NCBI RefSeq assembly: GCF_051201015.1
Contig: NZ_JBPEHI010000003.1
Source of the DNA: Petrimonas sulfuriphila
Lineage (GTDB): Bacteria; Bacteroidota; Bacteroidia; Bacteroidales; Dysgonomonadaceae
DNA: 64,000 bases
Strand: one strand, 5' to 3'
Below are positions 16,764 through 24,464 of the stretch, one piece after another; position 1 is the stretch's first letter; every line of letters begins with the position of its first letter. The notes beneath the pieces are model-generated. The model worked only from the letters and a program-made list of their open reading frames with translations. It did no database searches and had not been told where the DNA came from. The position numbers were made by a program, and so were the translations under genes.

Positions 16764-18899
16764 ATGGCTACACTACAGAAGATTAGGGATAAGGGCGTGT
16801 TTTTGGTCGCCATTATCGGGATTGCGTTACTGGCATTTATTTTGGGAGACTTATTCACCTCGGGAAACACACTTTTTGCTAAATCGCGCGATAAAGCTTT
16901 CGTTGTAAACGGGCAGGTGATTTCTACTCAGGAATTCGCTGACAGGATTACCGAATGGGAAAGTTTTCAAAAAATGATCAGTGGACAGACTTCATTGGAC
17001 GAAAATACATCTCAACAAATCCGGGAAGCGGTTTATGATCAGATGGTTCGTGAACGGATGCTCGACAACGAAGCGGCAAAACTTGGCTTATCAGTTTCAA
17101 AAACAGAAATCAACGATCTGGTACACGGAGAAACGATATCGCCATTACTGCAACAGCTTCCTTTCTTTCTCGATCCGCAAACCGGTATGTTCGACAGGGA
17201 AGGCCTGATGCAATTCTTATCCACTGTAAACGCTCCGGTTGAGTCGCTACAGCCGGAAGAGAGAGCTGTAGTTGAGCAATACAAATCGATGTGGTTGTTC
17301 ATCGAAAACATGGTAAAATATCAACGTCTTCAGGAAAAATACACTACGTTGCTTGCCAATGCCGTGATGGTGAACGATGTTGAAGCAAAAACCACTTTTG
17401 ACTTGTCGCAACAAAATGCCGATATGGCCTATGTGATGAAGAGTTACTTCACCATACCCGATTCAACGGTCTCGGTTACCGATCAGGAAGTGAAATCGTT
17501 TTACGAAAAAAATAAAAACGCTTTCCGGATGAATGTCCCATTGGCCAAAACTACTTATTTTACGAAGGAGATCGTTCCCAGTGATGCTGATTTTGCCGAA
17601 ATCGAAGCGCAAGCCAATGAAGCGTACCTGAAATTGGTGGAAACCGCAAATCCGGCTTCCGTAGTTGCCGATTATTCCGACATGCCGTTCAGGGATGTAT
17701 ATCTTTCTGCGAATTCACTGACTGAAGGTCAGAAATCATTTGTGGAGTCTGCATCTGTTTCAGACATCAAAGGCCCGGCTCGCGAAGGCGATGCATTTAC
17801 TATTTATAAACTGTTGGACAAGACGGTAGCTCCCGACTCCGTTCATCTCAGAATGATGGCTATTCCCGATGCATCTATGGCGGGACAAGACAGTATCGTT
17901 ACTCATTTTGTGGACAGTATTTTTAACGAGATTCAAAGCGGAAAATCATTTGCAGAAGTAGCAAACAGCTTGAATCCACAGTCTAATGGTGGTGATGTGG
18001 GCTGGGCTCGCGAGATTGATCTTGCGCAAGCTGGAATTGATGTGGTGAAAGCCGCATTCAGTGCACCGGTGGGACAGGCTTTTAAAATGACAGTTCCCGG
18101 GCAACAAATTATTCTTCAGGTGGAAGAAAAAACCGTTCCTGTTCAGAAATATAAAATTGCAACGATCAATATGCCTGTTGTCGTCAGTGAAAAAACATCG
18201 AACAACGTAGATAACGAACTCAACCAGTTTGTTTCCGATCCCAACGTAAGCAAGAACTTCAATGAACTTGCCACCCAAAAAGGATATTTTGTTATGCCGG
18301 ATGCGAGTGTTTCAGCAAACGATTTTTCGTTGATGCAGATCCCGGGATCACGTCAGGTCGTTACCTGGGCGGTAAACGAGAAAAAAATGGGAACCGTGCG
18401 TAAGTTCGACATTACCAATATGCGTATAATTGCCCGTGTAGATCAGGTTTATCCGGCTGGTGTGGCCCCCTTACAGGAGGTGGCAACGAGCATTCGTTCT
18501 CGACTGAGCAACGATAAGAAAGCCGAAAAAATCATTTCCGATCTGACTGCCAAAAACCTGACCAGTCTGGATGCTTATGCTACTGAAATGCAGTCGAATG
18601 TTGATACGGTAAAATTTGTCAACTTCACTACACGGAACATTACAGGATTGGGTTTTGAGCCGACCTTGAATGCTTTCTCTGCCTATGCACCGTTGAATAC
18701 ACTGATACCGCCTGCCAAAGGGAATATGGGCGTCTACGTGGTTAATGTGTTGAGCAGAACCCAGGGAACTGAAACCTATGATGCCAAGGCTCAGAAAGAC
18801 CTGATTCAAAGTAACAATGCATATATGTTGCAGATGCAGTCTTTGGAGACCTTAAAAAAGAAACTGAAAGTGGAAGATAACCGTTACGTTTTCTTCTAA
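16764..18899 (+). CDS. SurA/PpiD-type periplasmic peptidyl-prolyl isomerase
   Basis: A 711-residue membrane-anchored chaperone. MATLQKIRDKGVFLVAIIGIALLAFILGDLF is a single N-terminal anchor, followed by a SurA_N-type domain (FVVNGQVISTQEFADRITEW, then REAVYDQMVRERMLDNEAAKLGL). A parvulin-like rotamase region lies near residues 345-450 (SVHLRMMAIPDASMAG, GKSFAEVANSLNPQSNGGDVGWA), and a long C-terminal arm completes it. It would assist folding of proteins leaving the Sec translocon, including barrels made by neighbouring genes. A strong terminator follows. Confidence 0.9.
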   Translation: MATLQKIRDKGVFLVAIIGIALLAFILGDLFTSGNTLFAKSRDKAFVVNGQVISTQEFADRITEWESFQKMISGQTSLDENTSQQIREAVYDQMVRERMLDNEAAKLGLSVSKTEINDLVHGETISPLLQQLPFFLDPQTGMFDREGLMQFLSTVNAPVESLQPEERAVVEQYKSMWLFIENMVKYQRLQEKYTTLLANAVMVNDVEAKTTFDLSQQNADMAYVMKSYFTIPDSTVSVTDQEVKSFYEKNKNAFRMNVPLAKTTYFTKEIVPSDADFAEIEAQANEAYLKLVETANPASVVADYSDMPFRDVYLSANSLTEGQKSFVESASVSDIKGPAREGDAFTIYKLLDKTVAPDSVHLRMMAIPDASMAGQDSIVTHFVDSIFNEIQSGKSFAEVANSLNPQSNGGDVGWAREIDLAQAGIDVVKAAFSAPVGQAFKMTVPGQQIILQVEEKTVPVQKYKIATINMPVVVSEKTSNNVDNELNQFVSDPNVSKNFNELATQKGYFVMPDASVSANDFSLMQIPGSRQVVTWAVNEKKMGTVRKFDITNMRIIARVDQVYPAGVAPLQEVATSIRSRLSNDKKAEKIISDLTAKNLTSLDAYATEMQSNVDTVKFVNFTTRNITGLGFEPTLNAFSAYAPLNTLIPPAKGNMGVYVVNVLSRTQGTETYDAKAQKDLIQSNNAYMLQMQSLETLKKKLKVEDNRYVFF

Positions 18900-18926
18900 G
18901 TTTTTCGTTTCATAACAAAACAAGAA

Positions 18927-18966
18927 AGAGGGTGTCTCAAAAAATATGAGGCACTCTCTTTTTTTT
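18927..18966 (+). terminator. Intrinsic terminator after the PpiD-like gene
   Basis: AGAGGGTGTCTC pairs with GAGGCACTCTCT (two G-U type pairs) around a 9-nt A-rich loop, followed by T8 (18959-18966). It lies 28 bp after the stop. Confidence 0.85.
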
Positions 18967-19071
18967 GTGCCCAGGCAATAAGAGCTGTCTCTTGTAAGAG
19001 TTTTTTCGAAACATTTGAGTTGACTATATGATATAATAAATAGATAAATAATATATTTATTCTATTAAAGC

Positions 19072-19102
19072 ATTGTAAAATAAATCAAAATAATTATATT
19101 TG
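19072..19102 (+). promoter_or_regulatory. amt promoter
   Basis: ATTG at 19072-19075, a 19-nt spacer and TATATTTG at 19095-19102 match the Bacteroidota -33/-7 consensus. The expected start lies about 45 nt before ATG 19154. Confidence 0.6.
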
Positions 19103-19153
19103 TGGCATATTAAGATTATATAGATAATTTAGGTTATAGAAATATTTCAAAGT

Positions 19154-20476
19154 ATGAACGAAAAAAACTCCAAAAGAAGGTATACGGTGCCTTTTATTGT
19201 TATTGTCATTATAGCGGTTTCGGCGCTAATTCCGATGGATAAATCCACAGAATTTTCAAGCTTGGCGATAAACAATGCTGACACTGCCTGGATGCTAATA
19301 GCTTCCGCACTGGTATTTTTAATGACACCCGGGCTGGCTTTCTTTTATGGAGGAATGGTTCGGTATAAGAACCTTGTGTCTACTCTTATTCAGAGTTTTA
19401 TCACGTTGGGAATAATCAGCGTTATTTGGGTTTTGATTGGCTTCAGCCTCGCTTTCGGCGATAGCCTGGGAGGCTTTATCGGAAACCCCGCATCTTTTTT
19501 CATGTTCAACAATGTGGGATTGCAGCCCAACCCTGCTTTTTCGGCAACCATTCCATTTGCCCTGTTTGCGGTGTTTCAACTCAAGTTTGCTATTATAACC
19601 CCGGCACTCATCACGGGTGGCGTTGCAGAAAGAATTCGTTTTTCGTCGTTAATGGTCTTTATAGTCTTTTTCTCCATTTTTATTTATGCGCCGTTGGCTC
19701 ATTGGACCTGGCATCCCGAAGGCTTTCTTCGTAAGTGGGGTGTTCTCGACTTTGCCGGAGGGACAGTCGTACACATTTCTGCGGGGTTTGCAGCCCTTTC
19801 CGGTGCCATATTCCTGAAAAAACGAAAAGACGGTGGAACCGATAATCCCACTAATATTCCTTATATCTTACTGGGTACCGGGTTGCTTTGGTTCGGTTGG
19901 TTCGGTTTTAATGCAGGATCGGCGCTTGCTGCCAATGAACTTGCTGTCAAGGCCTTTTTGAACACAAATTTGGCATCGGCAACGGCTATGGTTACCTGGA
20001 TGCTTACTGATGGCGCCAGAGGAAAAAAAAGATCGGTGGTGGGAGCTGCTGTAGGTGCGGTGGTTGGATTGGTCGCCATCACTCCTTCCGCTGGTTTTGT
20101 AACGGTGGGGCAGAGTATTTTTATCGGTTGCACAGCGTCGCTGGTGAGTTATTTTGCTACCCGGTTGAAATCGAGAAGCAGTATAGACGATACGTTGGAT
20201 GTTTTTCCATGCCACGGTATCGGAGGTATAACGGGGATGATCCTCACGGGAGTATTTGCCGAAAACGTTGGCCTTATATACGGTGATCCGACCGTTTTCC
20301 TGTATCATTTGCTGGCACTGCTTATCGTAGGTGCTTTCACTTTCGGAGGCTCATTCCTGCTGTACAAACTTACCGATCTTATCCTTCCGATGCGGGTAAC
20401 CGAAATTCAAGAAGAGAGAGGGCTGGATATTACACAACATGGCGAGCTGGCCACAGATGTTCCTTCGAGCTATTAG
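19154..20476 (+). CDS. amt: Ammonium transporter
   Basis: A 440-residue Amt/MEP/Rh-family channel with about 11 transmembrane helices, conducting ammonium across the inner membrane. Characteristic segments are NNADTAWMLIASALVFLMTPGLAFFYGGMV (family signature), FAGGTVVHISAGFAALSGAI with the first pore His, and DVFPCHGIGGITGMILTGVF with the second. The N-terminus has an extra hydrophobic stretch (FIVIVIIAVSALIPM) that may be a signal. Most amt genes sit beside glnK; none is found here, so PII control would have to act from elsewhere. It is a single-gene unit bounded by a terminator upstream and convergent ppk1 downstream. Confidence 0.95.
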   Translation: MNEKNSKRRYTVPFIVIVIIAVSALIPMDKSTEFSSLAINNADTAWMLIASALVFLMTPGLAFFYGGMVRYKNLVSTLIQSFITLGIISVIWVLIGFSLAFGDSLGGFIGNPASFFMFNNVGLQPNPAFSATIPFALFAVFQLKFAIITPALITGGVAERIRFSSLMVFIVFFSIFIYAPLAHWTWHPEGFLRKWGVLDFAGGTVVHISAGFAALSGAIFLKKRKDGGTDNPTNIPYILLGTGLLWFGWFGFNAGSALAANELAVKAFLNTNLASATAMVTWMLTDGARGKKRSVVGAAVGAVVGLVAITPSAGFVTVGQSIFIGCTASLVSYFATRLKSRSSIDDTLDVFPCHGIGGITGMILTGVFAENVGLIYGDPTVFLYHLLALLIVGAFTFGGSFLLYKLTDLILPMRVTEIQEERGLDITQHGELATDVPSSY

Positions 20477-20507
20477 CTGAAAACGGAAATCTTCCGAGAC
20501 CCTTAGC

Positions 20508-22595
20508 TTATTGTCCTGTAGACTGTTTCAGGTAGTCGTGGATTGCCTGTTGCGCGCGGATAGGTGTGTCATCCGGTGATGCCGTATCCCTTTTAAAGAC
20601 ATTATCCAGATGCTCGTTCACCCATACAGCGCTCTGGTTATCCTCCAGTTGGATCTTCAGGATATCGATGATCTGCCGCTTCAACGGCTCGGAATAAACC
20701 GGAAAAGCCACTTCGATACGACGGTGAAGGTTGCGCTGCATCCAGTCGGCAGAGGTGAGGTAGATCGTTTCTTTACCACCGTTAAGGAAGTACCATACAC
20801 GGGCATGTTCCAGGTAGGCATCCACAATACGCGTTACCCGGATATTCTTGCTGTAGGGTTGGTTGGGTATCAGGCAGCAGATGCCGCGGATAATCAGGTC
20901 GACCTTCACTCCTGCCTCGCTGGCACGATAGAGGGCATTGATCATCCCCTTGTCTTCCAGACTGTTCATTTTTAGGACAATATACCCCTCGCGCCCGCTC
21001 TCTACTTCTGTGATTTCCTGTTCAATCATTTGATGGATGGCGGAGAGCATGTTGAACTGGGTTACCAGCAGATGCCTGAAATCATGCATGTAGGGCTTTC
21101 CCTCCAACACGCGGAACACTTCGTCAATATCACGGATAATCTCCTTGTTGGAGGTGAGCAACCCCTTGTCGGAATAGATGCGGGCCGTTTTCTCGTTGAA
21201 GTTGCCGGTACCCAGGTAGGCATATCCCTTGATCGGGTCATCCGGATCGTTACTCCTTTTCCGCACGTAAGCCAGTTTGGCATGTACCTTCAGCCCCGGC
21301 AGGCTGTAGATTATCTTTACGCCTGCCTGTTGCATCAATTCGGAAGAGAGGTAGTTGTTTTCCTCATCAAAACGGGCTTTCAGTTCCACGAACACGGTCA
21401 CCTTCTTGCCGTTCTTGGCTGCACTGATCAGGCTGTTGATCACAGCCGAGTTTTCCGCCACACGGTATTGAGTTACTTTGATTTCCAGTACCTTCGGGTC
21501 GAAGGCGGCCTGAAGCAGGAAACGCAGCAGGTAGTTGAACGACTGGTAGGGGAAGTGCAGCAGCACATCCTGGCGGCGCAGTACCCGTAGAATCGAATTG
21601 CTGGCTTCCAGCTCGGGTACCCGCAGCGGTTGCGGCAGTGTCTGCCGGAGGCGGTCACCCACCGGGTTGGGCAACTTCATCAGGTCGGCCAGGTTCAGGT
21701 AACGTCCTGAGGGAAGCAGCTCCTCCTCTTCGATCTCATACGCCTCACAGAGATATTTCAGGAAGTAACCGGGCATGTCCTTGTCGTACTGAAAGCGGGT
21801 CACTGCCCCGATCTTACGTTTGCGTACCTTGCGCAGGATCCGCTCGGCTATATCTTTCTGATCCTCGTTCTCGAGAGAGAAGTCGGCATCGCGCGAAATC
21901 TTGATGCTGTAGCAATCCACTATTTCATAACCAGGGAAAACGCTCTGCATGTTCGCCTTGATCAGGTCGTCAATGAAGATGATATAGTGGTTACCTCCAA
22001 AGGAAGGCAGTTCCACGAAACGCGGTACCTTGGTGTAAGGAATCTTCATGATGGCGTAGGTATAGGAGGAGTTATCTCCTGTCTTTTTCTTTTTTTTCTT
22101 CACCAGGCTTACCACCTGATAGATACGCCCATCCTGGATGAAAGAGTGGATATCGTCTTTCAGGATAATCATCGGTTGCAGGTAAGGAAACACCTCTTCG
22201 TTAAAGTACTTCTCCACGTAGGCACGGTGGAAGGGCTCCACCTCATCGGTCTGATATAAAATGATATTGTTCTTTTCCAGTTCGGGAAGAATCATCTCGT
22301 TGAATATGCGGTAATATTCTTTTTCCTGCTCCGTGACTTCGTTATTGATCTCCATAAGTGTTTGCAGTGCTTCTTCTTCCGATTCGTCACGGCTGATGTT
22401 TTTCAATATTGAACTGTGGTATCCGGATACGCGGATTTTGTAAAACTCTTCCAGGTTGGAAGAGTAGATCGATAGAAATTTAATCCGCTCGTAAACCGGA
22501 AGCGATTCATCCTTTGCTTCCAGCAAGACACGGTGGTTAAACGACAGCCAGCTTATGTCGCGCTTAAAGTATTTGTAGAGTGAATTGTTGTTCAT
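20508..22595 (-). CDS. ppk1: Polyphosphate kinase 1
   Basis: A 695-residue enzyme that polymerises ATP gamma-phosphate into polyphosphate at the membrane. The N domain begins FKRDISWLSFNHRVLLEAKDESLP with FLSIYSSNLEEFYKIRVSG. The two phospholipase-D-like C domains contain GLKVHAKLAYV (the phosphohistidine), GYAYLGTGNFNEKTARIYSD and MNSLEDKGMINALYRASEAGVKVDLIIRGICCL. Length fits PPK1. Its 5' leader contains TTCAATCT repeat units that also precede the divergent phosphodiesterase gene. A four-helix-bundle gene lies 36 bp upstream on the same strand, so transcription may enter from there. Confidence 0.95.
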   Translation of the reverse strand: MNNNSLYKYFKRDISWLSFNHRVLLEAKDESLPVYERIKFLSIYSSNLEEFYKIRVSGYHSSILKNISRDESEEEALQTLMEINNEVTEQEKEYYRIFNEMILPELEKNNIILYQTDEVEPFHRAYVEKYFNEEVFPYLQPMIILKDDIHSFIQDGRIYQVVSLVKKKKKKTGDNSSYTYAIMKIPYTKVPRFVELPSFGGNHYIIFIDDLIKANMQSVFPGYEIVDCYSIKISRDADFSLENEDQKDIAERILRKVRKRKIGAVTRFQYDKDMPGYFLKYLCEAYEIEEEELLPSGRYLNLADLMKLPNPVGDRLRQTLPQPLRVPELEASNSILRVLRRQDVLLHFPYQSFNYLLRFLLQAAFDPKVLEIKVTQYRVAENSAVINSLISAAKNGKKVTVFVELKARFDEENNYLSSELMQQAGVKIIYSLPGLKVHAKLAYVRKRSNDPDDPIKGYAYLGTGNFNEKTARIYSDKGLLTSNKEIIRDIDEVFRVLEGKPYMHDFRHLLVTQFNMLSAIHQMIEQEITEVESGREGYIVLKMNSLEDKGMINALYRASEAGVKVDLIIRGICCLIPNQPYSKNIRVTRIVDAYLEHARVWYFLNGGKETIYLTSADWMQRNLHRRIEVAFPVYSEPLKRQIIDILKIQLEDNQSAVWVNEHLDNVFKRDTASPDDTPIRAQQAIHDYLKQSTGQ

Positions 22596-22601
22596 TTTTT
22601 T

Positions 22602-22630
22602 AGATTGAAAATAGATTGAATGAGATTGAA
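22602..22630. repeat. AGATTGAA repeat array, left flank of the four-helix-bundle gene
   Basis: Three AGATTGAA units in a row (AGATTGAAAAT, AGATTGAATG, AGATTGAA) lie between the ppk1 start and the four-helix stop. The array is the reverse complement of the longer array at 23142-23192, so the gene between is bracketed by inverted repeats. Confidence 0.8.
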
Positions 22631-22631
22631 T

Positions 22632-22994
22632 TTATAATTTTTTTCTCATTGCAGCTAAAATTTTCAGCAATTCTTCGCTCTCCGCATGTAGCGATTTTAC
22701 ATAATCGGTTGTGAGTATTCCCGATGCGATTATCAAGTCGAGCCACATTTCCGTTTCATCAGCTTCTTCAACTGCTATGGTTAATTTACTGAAAAATTCT
22801 GCTTTAGACCTGCTTCGCAATGCTGCCCTATAGTTTGCGTACATTGACGTTCCCGATTTTGTGAGTTGATAATTTAGCACTTTGCCGCGTGTTTTCTCAG
22901 GCAACATTTCGGACAAAGATAAAATCTCAAGGGAAAAAGCCCTCAATCTGTCTCTTATTTCTATTTTGTAATTTATCCACTCTTGATTACTCAT
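22632..22994 (-). CDS. Four-helix-bundle protein (S23 / Avd-like family)
   Basis: A 120-residue, all-helical protein starting SNQEWINYKIEIRDRLRAFSLEI. It has LPEKTRGKVLNYQLTKSGTSMYANYRAALRSRSKAEFFSKLTIAVEEADETEMWLDLI, the recognisable core of the 23S-intervening-sequence/four-helix family (NYRxAxRxRSxxEFxxKLxIxxxEAxETxxWL). Relatives include proteins encoded in 23S rRNA insertions and the Avd subunit of diversity-generating retroelements. They bind nucleic acid, but the role of solitary copies is unknown. No reverse transcriptase or template repeat occurs in this window. Inverted TTCAATCT arrays flank it on both sides, hinting that it moved in as a cassette. Confidence 0.85.
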   Translation of the reverse strand: MSNQEWINYKIEIRDRLRAFSLEILSLSEMLPEKTRGKVLNYQLTKSGTSMYANYRAALRSRSKAEFFSKLTIAVEEADETEMWLDLIIASGILTTDYVKSLHAESEELLKILAAMRKKL

Positions 22995-23088
22995 AGTCGG
23001 ATTTTCAAGTTCTGATATACAAGAAGCAAAGCCAAGATATAACTGTATTTGGCGCTTTTCAATCTTTTTAATTAAACAATAAAATTAG

Positions 23089-23096
23089 TAACTTTG
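23089..23096 (+). promoter_or_regulatory. Putative -7 box for the phosphodiesterase gene
   Basis: TAACTTTG, about 100 bp upstream of ATG 23200. If used, the transcript would carry the TTCAATCT array in its leader. Confidence 0.4.
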
Positions 23097-23141
23097 TTGC
23101 AATAAAAAAAGAATAAATGGGGAAATGCCCCCACTACTGCA

Positions 23142-23192
23142 TTCAATCTATTTTCAATCTATTTTCAATCTGTTTTCAATCTACATCAATCT
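23142..23192. repeat. Tandem TTCAATCTATT array, right flank of the four-helix-bundle gene
   Basis: An 11-bp unit TTCAATCTATT repeats three times with one substitution (TTCAATCTGTT) and is followed by TTCAATCTACA and TCAATCTT. It ends 8 bp before the phosphodiesterase start codon. Confidence 0.85.
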
Positions 23193-23199
23193 TAACTGA

Positions 23200-23697
23200 A
23201 TGAAAAAAATAGGCTTACTTTCCGACACACATAATGTCTGGGACGAAAAATACGAAAATTATTTTGCCAATTGCGATGAAATCTGGCATGCGGGAGATAT
23301 CGGTTCCTTGGAGTTAGCCGGAAAATTTGAGAGTCTCAAACCGTTCAGGGCGGTTTACGGAAATATCGACGATTTTTCTACACGGAGAATATATCCTGAA
23401 ACGTTACGGTTTACGTTGGAAGGTGTAGATGTCCTTATGACACATATCGGAGGATATCCCGGAAAATATGACCCGAAAATCCGGTCACAACTTTTTTCAA
23501 AACCCCCTAGCCTTTTTATTTGTGGACATTCTCATATACTAAAAGTCATTTACGATAAGGAGTTAGGTTGTTTACACATGAATCCGGGTGCAGCGGGAAA
23601 ATATGGTTTTCATCGGGTGAGAACGCTGTTGCGGTTTATGTTAGACAATGGAGATATCAGGGATCTGGAAGTTATCGAGATAGGAAAACACAGCTAG
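23200..23697 (+). CDS. YfcE-type metallophosphoesterase
   Basis: A 165-residue phosphodiesterase of the calcineurin-like superfamily. All five metal-binding blocks are present: GLLSDTHN (Asp9, His11), IWHAGDIGS, VYGNIDD, MTHIGGYPGKY and FICGHSHILKV. The closing HMNPGAAGKYG is also typical of the YfcE/MJ0936 group. These enzymes hydrolyse phosphodiesters in vitro, but physiological substrates are uncertain. The 3' end overlaps the convergent LysE gene by 4 bp. Confidence 0.92.
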   Translation: MKKIGLLSDTHNVWDEKYENYFANCDEIWHAGDIGSLELAGKFESLKPFRAVYGNIDDFSTRRIYPETLRFTLEGVDVLMTHIGGYPGKYDPKIRSQLFSKPPSLFICGHSHILKVIYDKELGCLHMNPGAAGKYGFHRVRTLLRFMLDNGDIRDLEVIEIGKHS

Positions 23698-24329
23698 AGT
23701 GCAACGCCGAATATCGACATGAAAATTCCGACAACACTGATAATTATCAAAATTAACCCAATCGTTTTGTTCAGAATGGATAATCCCTTTCGGTTAAAAT
23801 GCTTACGCAGCCGTGAAATAAACAAACTAAGAAAGAACCACCATATCAATGCTCCCGCGGAAATTGCCACAAGTGCCAGCATCAGGTAGCCTTTCCCTTC
23901 GGTTACGGGAGTAAACGTGAACCGGGCGTACAGGGTGATGAAAACGAAAATAATAAACACGTTGGACAGGGTGATGAAGAAGGAGGAGATAAAATCGCGA
24001 AAATGGTGTTTCGTTTCGATCTTGACCTGGGGTGTCCATCCTTTCAGGGGATTCGTACGGAAAACCACATAGCCGAAGAAAATAAGGACCACACTGCCGG
24101 TTAATTGAATCAGCAACTCGTTTTTTTTCAAGAAATCTTCCACAAGACTCATCCCAAGCAACGTGATAAGAGCATAGATCAAGTCGGAAAGCAGAGCGCC
24201 CAAACCGGTGATGAATCCGGACCACCTGCCCTTGTTTAGCGTTCGCTGTACGCACAGCATATTCACTGGTCCCATCGGCGCTGAGACCAACAGGCCGATA
24301 ATAAATCCTTTTACAATAGTTTCAAACAT
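23694..24329 (-). CDS. LysE/RhtB-family amino-acid exporter
   Basis: A 211-residue inner-membrane protein with about six transmembrane helices. The N-terminus, FIIGLLVSAPMGPVNMLCVQRTLNKGRWSGFITGLGALLSDLIYALI, is the family signature (G-hydrophobic-PGP-like loop, then GxGxxxxD). It exports amino acids or related metabolites; substrate not predictable. It is transcribed alone, divergent from purL. Confidence 0.9.
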   Translation of the reverse strand: MFETIVKGFIIGLLVSAPMGPVNMLCVQRTLNKGRWSGFITGLGALLSDLIYALITLLGMSLVEDFLKKNELLIQLTGSVVLIFFGYVVFRTNPLKGWTPQVKIETKHHFRDFISSFFITLSNVFIIFVFITLYARFTFTPVTEGKGYLMLALVAISAGALIWWFFLSLFISRLRKHFNRKGLSILNKTIGLILIIISVVGIFMSIFGVAL

Positions 24330-24365
24330 TTGACTGCACCGAAGAAATTATGGTTTTTACAGTCG

Positions 24366-24373
24366 CAAAGATA
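24366..24373 (-). promoter_or_regulatory. -7 box for the LysE-type exporter
   Basis: CAAAGATA on the plus strand reads TATCTTTG on the minus strand, 37 bp upstream of the start at 24329. Confidence 0.5.
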
Positions 24374-24432
24374 CCTCCATTCTTAAAACCTACAAAAAAA
24401 GATTTTGTCTCCACTTTTACGCAGGTTTTGAT

Positions 24433-24440
24433 TAACTTTG
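24433..24440 (+). promoter_or_regulatory. -7 box for purL
   Basis: TAACTTTG, 24 bp before ATG 24465, leaving a short leader of roughly 18 nt. The -33 element is poor. Confidence 0.5.
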
Positions 24441-24464
24441 CAACTAAATAGAAGATAAACTCAT

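Noticed and set aside
18989..19006. Small hairpin CTCTTGTAAGAG followed by T6 upstream of amt
   Set aside because: The stem is only 4-5 bp with a very short loop; the strong terminator at 18927-18966 already ends the upstream transcript.
20484..20496. CGGAA-ATC-TTCCG hairpin between amt and ppk1
   Set aside because: A 5-bp stem without a T-run is not enough to call a terminator.
21030..21590. 186-codon open frame opposite ppk1
   Set aside because: A conserved gene occupies the other strand in full; the frame has no start context, signal or recognisable motif, and is a coding-strand shadow.
22632..22994. Avd component of a diversity-generating retroelement
   Set aside because: No reverse transcriptase and no template/variable repeat pair are visible in the window; only the four-helix family resemblance remains.
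23118..23131. GGGG-AAATG-CCCCC hairpin before the repeat array
   Set aside because: Too short to call a regulatory element on its own; no T-run and no pairing partner.
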